From the NCBI GenBank assembly GCA_902463905.1, contig CABQHF010000106.1:1-7348 (forward strand): a DNA stretch of 7,348 nt, read 5' to 3'. Position 1 is the stretch's first letter. Each line of letters starts with the position of its first letter. The position numbers were made by a program, and so were the translations under genes. The DNA is from an uncultured Faecalibacterium sp. (GTDB lineage: Bacteria; Bacillota; Clostridia; Oscillospirales; Ruminococcaceae). The notes below the pieces were generated by a model. That model searched no databases, had not been told where the DNA came from, and saw only the letters and a program-made list of their open reading frames with translations. Of the stretch, positions 1-5,372 are shown piece after piece.

Positions 1-67
1 CGGACAGTGAAAGGAACACGGCGGTGAGAAAGGATTCGGACATTTGCCCGTGATGTTTTGTTTTCAT
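1..67 (-). CDS. 5' end of a gene cut by the window edge; possible YoaK/DUF1275 family membrane protein
   Basis: Only the first 22 codons are visible, reading MKTKHHGQMSESFLTAVF and then a few hydrophobic residues. The start is well supported: an AAAGAGGGG ribosome site lies 7 bases upstream and a TATAAT box lies further upstream. A short polar N-terminus followed by 'SESFLTAVFLSLS' resembles the start of YoaK/DUF1275 membrane proteins, where a Ser-Glu-Ser/Glu-Ser-Phe stretch leads into the first transmembrane helix. That family call rests on memory of the family and on few residues, so it is tentative. The gene follows the MalG-type permease gene in the same direction, but a strong terminator and its own promoter separate them, so it is probably not part of the sugar operon. 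Confidence 0.6.
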   Translation of the reverse strand, partial: MKTKHHGQMSESFLTAVFLSLS

Positions 68-74
68 AGGTACA

Positions 75-98
75 CCCCTCTTTACGCACCCTATTATA
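75..98 (-). promoter_or_regulatory. -10 box and ribosome site of the left-edge gene
   Basis: On the minus strand a perfect TATAAT lies at 98-93, followed by AAAGAGGGG at 83-75 and, 7 bases later, the ATG at 67. I see no convincing -35 hexamer 16-18 bases upstream of the -10 box (around 116-121), so the promoter is inferred from the -10 box and its position. It gives the left-edge gene its own transcription start, downstream of the sugar operon terminator. Confidence 0.5.
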
Positions 99-304
99 GT
101 ACATTTTTGCGGCGTGGCTGATATCAGTTTTACATACCAGCTATGTACACAGAAAACTTTTTGCTTTCTCCCGGGTTTATCTCCGCTTCTTTTTATAGCC
201 GCAGTCGCAGTACGGCCCGCCGGAGGCCAGTGTATACTGCCGCACAAAGTCCGTCCTGCCGCCAGCTGTTTCCGGAACGACCCGGCAGAAAAGCCCACGC
301 AGCC

Positions 305-354
305 AAAAAAGGCAGTGCCCTCTCGGCCAGATCTCTGGCCAAGAGGGCACCGCC
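305..354 (-). terminator. Strong intrinsic terminator of the sugar-uptake operon
   Basis: GTGCCCTCT at 315-323 pairs with AGAGGGCAC at 342-350, and GGCCAG at 325-330 pairs with CTGGCC at 335-340 around an ATCT loop, with one C/A mismatch between the two blocks. The outer GGC/GCC (311-313/352-354) extends the stem past another mismatch. On the minus strand the stem runs straight into six T residues (A305-A310 on the plus strand). It lies 28 bases past the stop codon of the MalG-type permease and is the natural end of the lacI / binding protein / permease transcript. Confidence 0.92.
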
Positions 355-382
355 GCCAAAATAGAAAGGAGAACAGGAAAGA

Positions 383-1249
383 TCAGCCTTTGACACCGCC
401 CAGTGCAACACCGCGAACGATGAACTTGGAGAGCAGCAGGTAGACGACGATGACCGGCAGGATGGCGATGGCCACCATCATATACACCTTACCCATATCG
501 AACTTGAGGAAGTCGGCGCTGCGCAGCTGCGCGATCAGGATGGGCAGCGTTTTCTTGTCGGCGCTGTCCAGGATCAGTGCCGGGATGAAGTAGTTGTTCC
601 AGCTGGCTACGAAGGAGAAGATTGCCTGCACTGCCAGAGCCGGCTTCATGATGGGCAGCACGATCTTATTGAAGGTGTAGAACTCGCCTGCACCGTCGAT
701 GCGGGCAGCCTCCACGATCTCCATGGGCAGGCTGGCATCCAGATACTGCTTCATGAAGAAGAACACGGTGGGTGCCGCGATGCTGGGTGCGATCAGCGGG
801 ATGAAACTGTTCTTCAGGCCCATCTTGGTCACCAGCTGCAGGAAGCCCAGCGCGGACACCTGAGTGGGCATGGTCATGATGAGCAGGATCAGGGCGAAGG
901 CGGCTTTCTTGAACTTGAAGTTATAGGCATAGATGCCGTAGGCCGTCAGGGCCGAGAAGTAGACGCTCAGCGCCGCCGAACAGGCAGAGATGATCAGGCT
1001 GTTGCGGATGCCGGAGACCACCGGGATGTTGGCGTCCGAGAGCACATTCTTGAAGTTGGTGACCAGCGACTTGCCCGGCAGCAGCGAGAAGCCCTTCTGG
1101 ATCTCGTAGTGAGTACGGGTGGAGTTGATCACCAGCACATAGAAGAAGAACAGGCACAGAAAGCTGATGAGCACCAGCACCATGTAGCACCATGCGCGGC
1201 GTGCGGCCAGCGTTGCTTTTTCCGATTGATTCTTAGGAGCGTGTGCCAT
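383..1249 (-). CDS. Sugar ABC transporter permease, MalG type (CUT1)
   Basis: This is the second integral-membrane subunit of an oligosaccharide importer. It should pair with the MalF-type permease to form the channel that accepts sugar from the binding lipoprotein. Counted from the upstream ATG at 1255, it is 290 residues, normal for MalG. A membrane helix lies near residues 23-43, with further hydrophobic segments at about 86-110, 117-140, 150-168, 205-228 and 258-278. The cytoplasmic EAA loop, which docks on the ATPase, reads EAARIDGAGEFYTFNKIVLP (182-201) with the conserved Gly188 and Pro201. The C-terminus GGVKG is typical of the subfamily. Start: an ATG at 1255 overlaps the upstream TGA as ATGA, but AGGAGG (1264-1259) is only 3 bases from it. 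The ATG at 1249 is 9 bases away and gives a 288-residue protein, so I prefer it; coupled translation from 1255 remains possible. The terminator follows. Confidence 0.95.
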   Translation of the reverse strand: MAHAPKNQSEKATLAARRAWCYMVLVLISFLCLFFFYVLVINSTRTHYEIQKGFSLLPGKSLVTNFKNVLSDANIPVVSGIRNSLIISACSAALSVYFSALTAYGIYAYNFKFKKAAFALILLIMTMPTQVSALGFLQLVTKMGLKNSFIPLIAPSIAAPTVFFFMKQYLDASLPMEIVEAARIDGAGEFYTFNKIVLPIMKPALAVQAIFSFVASWNNYFIPALILDSADKKTLPILIAQLRSADFLKFDMGKVYMMVAIAILPVIVVYLLLSKFIVRGVALGGVKG

Positions 1250-1251
1250 AT

Positions 1252-2238
1252 TCATTTCCCTCCTTTTGCAGCCTTGGCAGCGGCTTTTTTCGCTGCCTTC
1301 AGCTCTTTGCGCTGCGCCTTGGTCAGGCCGTCATCCTCTTTGGTCAGCGAGAAGTAGACGACCACGCAGAGCACTGCACAGACGAGGAACAGCACCACCG
1401 ACACGGCACCGGCCATGCCGTAGTTCTTGCTGAACAGGTGGTTGTTCAGGTACATGATCATGGTGGTGGAAGTACGATCCGGGCCGCCCTTGCCGTTGGT
1501 CAGGATCTGCGGCACATCGAACATCTGCAAACCGCCGATCATGGAGGTGATCATGACATACACGAGGATGGGGCGGATCAGGGGGATCGTGATCTTCCAG
1601 AACATCTGGTTCGGGCTGCAGCCGTCCAGCTCCGCTGCCTCATACAGGGTGGGATCCACGCCCATGATGGCTGCCATCAGCATGATGGTGGTGTTGCCGA
1701 ACCACATCAGAAAGTTCATCAGGCCGATCAGTCCGCGGTTGCCCCACACGCTGTTCAGGAAGCTGAAGGGTTCTTTCAGGATGCCCATGCTCAGCAGCAC
1801 AGCGTTGACCGGGCCGTTATCCGAGAACAGGGCGAAGAACAGCATGGCGAAAGCCGATGCCATGATCAGGTTGGGCATATAGATGACCGTCTTGAAGAAG
1901 GTCTGGCCTTTCAGCTTCAGGCGCAGGTCGGTGAACCAGGCTGCCAGCAGCAGGGAGACCGCGATCTGCGGGATGAAACCGATGATCCACAGAAGCAGCG
2001 TATTGCCAAAATACTTGGGCAGATCGGTGGCAAACAGGGTGATGTAATTCTTCAGGCCCACAAAGGTGGGGCCGATGACCTTCAGACCGCTGCGGTAATA
2101 TTCAAAGAAACTGTAGTAGATGGTGGATGCCAGAGGGATCAGCTGAAATACCGCAAAAATGATAAAGAACGGCGCGATGAAGATATAACCCCATTTTGCG
2201 TAACTGATCGACCCTTTCTTTTTCGTTTTATCTCCCAT
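1252..2238 (-). CDS. Sugar ABC transporter permease, MalF type (CUT1)
   Basis: First membrane subunit of the importer, 328 residues. Hydrophobic segments lie near residues 17-38, 79-101, 116-138, 168-191, 222-240 and 276-298, which fits a six-helix MalF-type permease without the large periplasmic loop of enteric MalF. The EAA loop at 200-219 reads EAAELDGCSPNQMFWKITIP, with Gly206 and Pro219 conserved; this is the ATPase contact. The start is fixed by AGGAGG at 2251-2246, 7 bases before the ATG. The stop overlaps the next permease's first possible start by four bases (ATGA), so the two subunits are probably translated together. The protein ends in a Lys/Ala-rich cytoplasmic tail (about 305-328: KAQRKELKAAKKAAAKAAKG), an addition to the usual MalF end. 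Sugar specificity cannot be read from the permease; cellobiose or cellodextrin is inferred from the neighbouring phosphorylase. Confidence 0.95.
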   Translation of the reverse strand: MGDKTKKKGSISYAKWGYIFIAPFFIIFAVFQLIPLASTIYYSFFEYYRSGLKVIGPTFVGLKNYITLFATDLPKYFGNTLLLWIIGFIPQIAVSLLLAAWFTDLRLKLKGQTFFKTVIYMPNLIMASAFAMLFFALFSDNGPVNAVLLSMGILKEPFSFLNSVWGNRGLIGLMNFLMWFGNTTIMLMAAIMGVDPTLYEAAELDGCSPNQMFWKITIPLIRPILVYVMITSMIGGLQMFDVPQILTNGKGGPDRTSTTMIMYLNNHLFSKNYGMAGAVSVVLFLVCAVLCVVVYFSLTKEDDGLTKAQRKELKAAKKAAAKAAKGGK

Positions 2239-2245
2239 GTGACTG

Positions 2246-2251
2246 CCTCCT
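2246..2251 (-). promoter_or_regulatory. Ribosome binding site of the MalF-type permease
   Basis: AGGAGG lies 7 bases upstream of the ATG at 2238. It sits downstream of the intergenic hairpin (2265-2305), so ribosomes can load on transcripts that read through the hairpin. Confidence 0.8.
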
Positions 2252-2264
2252 GATGTTTTTCAGG

Positions 2265-2305
2265 AAAAAAGAGGGGCGGGCGGGACACTCTGCCCGGCCC
2301 GCCCC
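2265..2305 (-). terminator. GC-rich hairpin with T-tract between binding-protein and permease genes
   Basis: GGGGCGGGC at 2273-2281 pairs with GCCCGCCCC at 2297-2305. GGG/CCC continues the stem past a single bulged G, around an 8-base loop. On the minus strand TC and then six Ts (2270-2265) follow, which is the form of an intrinsic terminator. It lies inside the operon, 32 bases after the binding-protein stop codon. A partial terminator or 3'-end stabiliser here would leave much more binding-protein mRNA than permease mRNA, as is known for malE versus malF in enteric bacteria. How much transcription passes it cannot be read from sequence. Confidence 0.8.
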
Positions 2306-2337
2306 TTTTATTTCAGGTTTTGATTGGGTCGTCTGCC

Positions 2338-3783
2338 TTATGCGGGCCAGACAACATCGGTCAGCTCAGGATACTTTTCCTTGATGGCGGTCTCGAAGTT
2401 TGCCTTTGCGGTATCTTCGTCCACGTTGCCGGTGAAGTAATCCTTGAACGCCGTCTGGAAGCTCTCGTTCAGGCCCTGGTCATACGGGCCGGCGTTGGAC
2501 ATGTCGATCTTCTTGGCTGCCTCTGCGAACAGAGCGATGTGGTTCTGGCCGCCCAGGAAGTCGGACTTGTAATCGCTGTTTGCGATCTCTTCCATAGCCT
2601 TTTCGTTGTTGGTGTAGTCCTGCGTATCCAGGGTGATCTGCTTCATAATGGCCTCATCGCAGGTCAGCTTCTGCATGATGTCGCGGATCAGCTCAATGTT
2701 GTCGCTGCCCACTGCGCCGCAGATCCAGGTACCGCCCCAGTAATACGGCTGAGGGCCTTCGCACACAGCGTAGTCACCGTAGATACCGTTGCCCACTTCT
2801 TCCTTGCCGCCTTCGGCTACAGGGGTCTCCAGAGAGTTGCCCAGCAGGGTGAAGTTGATGCCCCAGGTGGAGTAGAAGAAGCCGAACACCTTGCCGGTGG
2901 GGCCCTGATCGGCAGCCCACTGGCTGTCCCACAGGCTGGACTTGTTGTTGTAGCCCTTGTCGGTGTACTCCTTGGTCTGGTCCACCCACTTCATCAGGTT
3001 CTCGTCCACGGTAACGGTGGTGCCGGTCACCCAGGGAGCGGCCACATTGTTGGAGAAGGTACGGTATGCGTCATCAAAGCCGGACAGCATCTTGTAACCC
3101 TTGGCAGCTGCCTGCTCGGCGACGTCATTGAACTTATCCCAGTCGGACAGATAGCTCTGCACTTCGGTGGGATCATCGGTGCCCAGCACATCCTTTGCGA
3201 TGCTGCGGCGGTATGCGAACAGGCCGGGCGTTGCCTGCCAGGTGGTGCCGCGCTGGCTGCCATCGACGGAAACAATGTCTTTGGTGTACTGATACTGGCC
3301 GGCCAGATCGGAATCGGTCAGGCCGATATCACTCTTGACATCCAGCACATAATCGGAATCCACATACTTCAGAGCGTAGTCAGCCTCGATCAGGAAGATA
3401 TCGACCTTATCGTCATCCGCTGCCGAATCCTGAGCCAGCAGAGCCTCATCCAGCTTGTTCTGGTAGTTGTTGTCGGCGTTGGGGTTGATGGTCCACTTGA
3501 CGATGGTGCCGTCCTTCAGGGTGGTGGTGGACTTATCGTCTGCGATCGCCGAGACTTCGGGATAATAATCATTGAAGCGGCTCTGGAACTCATCGTTCCA
3601 GCACCAGATGTTCAGAACCTTACCCTGTGCAGCAGGCTCTGCAGCTGCCGTGGAAGATGCGGCTGCGGAGGAAGCAGTGGAGCTTGCAGTAGAGGAAGAG
3701 CTGCCGCCACATGCGGAGAGGGCTGCGGTCACCACAACAGCACCAGAAGCCAGCAGGAAATTACGGCGCGAAATCTTTCTCAT
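2338..3783 (-). CDS. Extracellular sugar-binding lipoprotein of an ABC importer (SBP family 1)
   Basis: This is the substrate-capturing subunit, anchored on the outer face of the membrane, which hands sugar to the two permeases. It has 481 residues, slightly longer than the usual 400-450. Residues 1-25 are a lipoprotein signal: basic MRKISRR, a hydrophobic stretch, and the lipobox LSAC with Cys25 as the predicted lipidated residue. The S-R-R-N-F-L at 5-10 also fits a twin-arginine motif. A flexible Ser/Ala/Thr linker (about 26-53) follows. The mature fold begins at KVLNIWCWNDEFQ, the classic opening strand of these proteins. Many Trp/Tyr residues (for example PYYWGGTWICG near the middle) suit stacking on sugar rings. 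GAAGGAGG at 3800-3793 sits 9 bases before the ATG. The substrate is probably cellobiose or cellodextrin, inferred from the divergent phosphorylase rather than from this protein. Binding proteins for xylo-, manno- or chito-oligosaccharides look similar. Confidence 0.93.
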   Translation of the reverse strand: MRKISRRNFLLASGAVVVTAALSACGGSSSSTASSTASSAAASSTAAAEPAAQGKVLNIWCWNDEFQSRFNDYYPEVSAIADDKSTTTLKDGTIVKWTINPNADNNYQNKLDEALLAQDSAADDDKVDIFLIEADYALKYVDSDYVLDVKSDIGLTDSDLAGQYQYTKDIVSVDGSQRGTTWQATPGLFAYRRSIAKDVLGTDDPTEVQSYLSDWDKFNDVAEQAAAKGYKMLSGFDDAYRTFSNNVAAPWVTGTTVTVDENLMKWVDQTKEYTDKGYNNKSSLWDSQWAADQGPTGKVFGFFYSTWGINFTLLGNSLETPVAEGGKEEVGNGIYGDYAVCEGPQPYYWGGTWICGAVGSDNIELIRDIMQKLTCDEAIMKQITLDTQDYTNNEKAMEEIANSDYKSDFLGGQNHIALFAEAAKKIDMSNAGPYDQGLNESFQTAFKDYFTGNVDEDTAKANFETAIKEKYPELTDVVWPA

Positions 3784-3792
3784 AATAAAAAA

Positions 3793-3800
3793 CCTCCTTC
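3793..3800 (-). promoter_or_regulatory. Ribosome binding site of the binding lipoprotein
   Basis: GAAGGAGG, 9 bases upstream of the ATG at 3783, is a near-perfect match to the 16S rRNA tail. This suits a subunit that is needed in excess over the permeases. Confidence 0.8.
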
Positions 3801-3834
3801 AATGGTTTTCTTCATCATAAGATTCTTCTTGAAA

Positions 3835-3851
3835 CTCCGGTTCGCCCGGAG
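3835..3851 (-). other. Short hairpin between lacI and the binding-protein gene (weak or partial terminator)
   Basis: CTCCGG pairs with CCGGAG around a 5-base loop, 8 bases after the lacI stop codon. On the minus strand only TTTC follows rather than a T-tract, so full termination is unlikely. The 76-base gap also contains TATGATGAA (minus strand 3819-3811), the same 9-mer as in the lacI promoter -10 region, but no -35 box stands 16-18 bases before it. The simplest reading is read-through from the lacI promoter, with the hairpin lowering or protecting the transcript. A weak internal promoter is possible. Confidence 0.45.
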
Positions 3852-3859
3852 CTTACAGA

Positions 3860-4867
3860 CTACATTTGTGTCACCCGTCCGACGGAGCCGCCATCCAGCA
3901 GCCTGCCGGTCACCGGGATCTGCTCTGCCAGGGTCACGCGGGGATGTTCGATCATCTGAATCAGCTTGTCCGCTGCCGTCCGCCCCAGCATTTTTGTGTT
4001 CTGCTGGTAGGTCACGAGCTGTGGGTTCATGACACGGGAGAGGTAGATGCCGTCATATCCCATCACGGAGACGTCCTCCGGGATCCTCAAGCCTGCCTCC
4101 GCGATGGCATTGTAGCCGCCCAGCGCCGAGAAGTCATCGGGAAAGATGATGCAGGTCGGCCGCTGCGGAAGTTCCAGCAGTGCTTTCGTTTCGGCGGCGC
4201 ACCGCTCGGCGTCGTGGTAAATGCCCTCCCGCACATAGGCATCCGGGACATCGATCCCCAGTTCATCACAGCTCTTGTAAAAACCCGCCAGACGTTTTTC
4301 GGTCACGGCGGTCTTTTCACCGTGGATAAAGGCGATGCGGTGGTGTCCGTAGGCCCATGCCCGCTTCACCAGCGTCCACAGGCCGGAAACGTTATCGGAG
4401 AGGATCGCCATGCGGTTGTTGAACATATGGTCGATGGTCACCACCGGCACATCGCTGTTCACCAGCTCCACCACCTGCGGATCGTAGAAGTTCACGCAGG
4501 CGATCACCACGCCGTCCACATTGCGGTAATGGCAGTGCTCCAGGTAACTCATGGATCTGCTGTGATTGATGAAGGTGATATCATATCCATGCTTTTCTGC
4601 CTCCACCTTGAAGCTGTCCAACACGGCAGAGAAATACTCGTGGGTCAAGCCGCTCTGCCGTTCGTCCACGAACAGGACGCCCAGATTGAAGGTGCGGTTG
4701 GTTTTCAGCGCACGGGCAGCAGCATTGGGCTGATACCCCATGCGCTGTGCCGCAGCGCGGATGCGTTCCCGTGTGGAAGCGGCAATGTCCGGCTGATCGT
4801 TCAGCGCCTTGCTGACCGTTGCCACCGATACGCCGCATTCCTTCGCCAGATCTTTCAGGGATGGCAT
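3860..4867 (-). CDS. LacI-family transcriptional repressor of the locus
   Basis: A sugar-responsive DNA-binding repressor of 335 residues, the usual family length. The N-terminus reads MPSLKDLAKECGVSVATVSK, a textbook LacI helix-turn-helix (about residues 3-24). The hinge-helix segment is NAAARALKTNRT (about 48-59). The remainder is a periplasmic-binding-protein-like sensor domain, beginning FNLGVLFVDE and ending near PVTGRLLDGGSV. The open frame continues upstream to an ATG at 4972. The start at 4867 is right because the HTH begins there, AAAGGAGG stands 9 bases before it, and the promoter lies between the two ATGs. It is the first gene of the minus-strand operon and faces the phosphorylase gene. 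By position it should control both sides and its own synthesis, with cellobiose or a product as inducer; the ligand is inference. A hairpin covers its ribosome site. Confidence 0.95.
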   Translation of the reverse strand: MPSLKDLAKECGVSVATVSKALNDQPDIAASTRERIRAAAQRMGYQPNAAARALKTNRTFNLGVLFVDERQSGLTHEYFSAVLDSFKVEAEKHGYDITFINHSRSMSYLEHCHYRNVDGVVIACVNFYDPQVVELVNSDVPVVTIDHMFNNRMAILSDNVSGLWTLVKRAWAYGHHRIAFIHGEKTAVTEKRLAGFYKSCDELGIDVPDAYVREGIYHDAERCAAETKALLELPQRPTCIIFPDDFSALGGYNAIAEAGLRIPEDVSVMGYDGIYLSRVMNPQLVTYQQNTKMLGRTAADKLIQMIEHPRVTLAEQIPVTGRLLDGGSVGRVTQM

Positions 4868-4876
4868 CGTGTTCTG

Positions 4877-4890
4877 CCTCCTTTCGGAGA
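4877..4890 (-). promoter_or_regulatory. Ribosome binding site of lacI, held in a GNRA hairpin
   Basis: On the minus strand UCUCC pairs with GGAGG around a GAAA tetraloop, four Watson-Crick pairs plus a U-G wobble. The GGAGG arm is the Shine-Dalgarno sequence that fixes the lacI start at 4867, 9 bases away. The pairing may keep repressor translation low. It is short, and its stability in the full leader is not known. Confidence 0.6.
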
Positions 4891-4922
4891 AGGAATCTGT
4901 GGAGGGTCGTCTCCTGCAGCTC

Positions 4923-4940
4923 CTTAATCGTTTTCGCAAG
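4923..4940 (-). promoter_or_regulatory. Candidate operator copy 1, over the lacI transcription start
   Basis: CTTAATCGTTTTCGCAAG (plus strand) recurs exactly at 5324-5341. On the minus strand it contains CGAAAACGATTAAG, with the central CG expected of LacI-family sites. This 14-mer agrees with the CcpA consensus TGWAANCGNTNWCA at 8 of 11 specified positions. It begins 3 bases after the -10 box of the lacI promoter, so it covers the predicted +1, a classic place for repression. Binding by the local repressor is inferred; a CcpA-like global regulator is the alternative. Confidence 0.65.
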
Positions 4941-4943
4941 TTC

Positions 4944-4972
4944 ATCATAGCGCATTCTGCATTAAAAATCAA
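4944..4972 (-). promoter_or_regulatory. Promoter of the lacI / sugar-importer operon
   Basis: TTGATT (minus strand 4972-4967) and TATGAT (4949-4944) are separated by exactly 17 bases, a good sigma-A-type promoter. The predicted start is near 4937, giving a leader of about 70 bases. Its position excludes the longer lacI reading from 4972, which would start inside the -35 box. Confidence 0.8.
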
Positions 4973-5028
4973 GTATCTACGAATAACTTTTATGATTTTT
5001 GCATCAGTTTTGGCGTTTTGTTCTTATT

Positions 5029-5051
5029 AGATGCACAAAAATTGTGCATCT
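5029..5051. repeat. Perfect inverted repeat, 10-base arms with 3-base centre
   Basis: AGATGCACAA and its exact reverse complement TTGTGCATCT flank AAA. No T-tract follows on either strand, so it is not an intrinsic terminator. The 23-base symmetric form suits a dimeric DNA-binding protein. It is centred about 100 bases upstream of the predicted lacI start, more like an activator or remote-operator position than a core-promoter one. It lacks the central CG of LacI-family sites, so a different regulator is likely if it is bound at all. Confidence 0.75.
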
Positions 5052-5069
5052 CGGATGGTTTTCGTTGCA

Positions 5070-5095
5070 TTTCGATTAAAGTCGAAACATTTTCG
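5070..5095. repeat. Two overlapping small palindromes built from TTTCG / CGAAA
   Basis: TTTCGA (5070-5075) and TCGAAA (5082-5087) form one inverted repeat with a 6-base spacer. CGAAA (5083-5087) and TTTCG (5091-5095) form another with a 3-base spacer, sharing the middle arm. The arms resemble half of the 18-base candidate operator (TTTTCG), so weak operator variants are possible. The short arms make chance a real alternative. Confidence 0.4.
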
Positions 5096-5264
5096 CTGCT
5101 GTTTCGCCAAGGTTTTCCATGTTTGTTATTATTACTTTTAAAATGGGTTTTCGGGCACCCGGTTTTCGTTCCGCAGCCCGGCTCTCCCGCTCGGATATCC
5201 AGAAATTCCTTGTGCCCATGTGCGTTTTCAGAAAAATCTTTTTTATGAAAATCACAAAAAGCTC

Positions 5265-5293
5265 TTGCATTTTCCGTACAGTTCAGCTATTCT
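5265..5293 (+). promoter_or_regulatory. Promoter of the phosphorylase gene
   Basis: TTGCAT (5265-5270) and TATTCT (5288-5293) are 17 bases apart. The predicted start is near 5300, leaving a leader of about 88 bases that contains operator copy 2. Both hexamers are imperfect, so basal strength may be moderate. Confidence 0.6.
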
Positions 5294-5323
5294 AAAGGCA
5301 ACGAGGTCATTTCCCTTGCAGCA

Positions 5324-5341
5324 CTTAATCGTTTTCGCAAG
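5324..5341 (+). promoter_or_regulatory. Candidate operator copy 2, in the phosphorylase leader
   Basis: Exact second copy of CTTAATCGTTTTCGCAAG, in the same orientation as copy 1. The similarity extends to an upstream TGCAGC, with a one-base shift. It falls at about +25 to +42 of the predicted phosphorylase transcript, where a bound repressor could block elongation or loop to copy 1, 401 bases away. The role is inferred from the repeat, its placement and the adjacent lacI gene. Confidence 0.65.
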
Positions 5342-5344
5342 AGC

Positions 5345-5360
5345 GATGCCGCCGGGCATC
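5345..5360 (+). repeat. Palindrome / leader hairpin before the phosphorylase ribosome site
   Basis: GATGCC pairs with GGCATC around GCCG, 3 bases after operator copy 2 and 12 bases before AAGGAGGA (5373-5380). In RNA it is a small stable hairpin that leaves the ribosome site free; in DNA it could be a protein site. No T-tract follows, so it is not a terminator. Confidence 0.5.
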
Positions 5361-5372
5361 CTGGCTGCTGTT

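Larger units (their letters stand above)
68..382. other. Intergenic region with promoter, terminator and an unexplained GC-rich block
   Basis: This 315-base gap separates two minus-strand genes. The left end holds the -10 box and ribosome site of the left-edge gene, and the right end holds the operon terminator. The middle (about 160-300) is GC-rich and has short open frames on both strands. None of them has a ribosome site or a recognisable product, and the minus-strand frames start inside or across the terminator hairpin. I see no tRNA or other RNA gene in it. It could be a decayed gene or a dispersed intergenic repeat, but nothing here proves either. Confidence 0.5.

Noticed and set aside
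177..411. Small minus-strand frames of 60 and 72 codons in the left intergenic region
   Set aside because: They start inside or upstream of the operon terminator hairpin, so most transcripts would end before they were complete, and they lack ribosome sites.
1243..2253. A 336-codon plus-strand frame rich in His, Gln and Asp
   Set aside because: It is the antisense shadow of the MalF-type permease; its odd composition comes from complementing hydrophobic codons.
2320..4032. A 570-codon open frame on the plus strand over the binding-protein gene
   Set aside because: The minus strand encodes a clear lipoprotein with signal, lipobox and ribosome site. The plus frame is its complement, crosses into lacI and has no start signals.
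3866..4927. A 353-codon plus-strand frame over lacI
   Set aside because: Antisense shadow of a well-defined LacI protein, with no ribosome site or domain.
4868..4972. A longer LacI reading from the ATG at 4972 with 35 extra residues
   Set aside because: The added residues are Arg-rich with no family counterpart, the ATG lies within the -35 box, and a strong ribosome site stands before the ATG at 4867.
5018..5270. Small open frames in the divergent region (76 codons plus, 64 codons minus)
   Set aside because: Neither has a ribosome site, and they cross palindromes and TTTCG elements without a conserved domain. They are probably chance frames.
4923..5341. The 18-base pair of repeats as ends of a mobile element or a CRISPR array
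   Set aside because: There are only two copies in direct orientation, with no transposase, no target duplication and no regular spacers. Their placement at two promoters fits operators much better.
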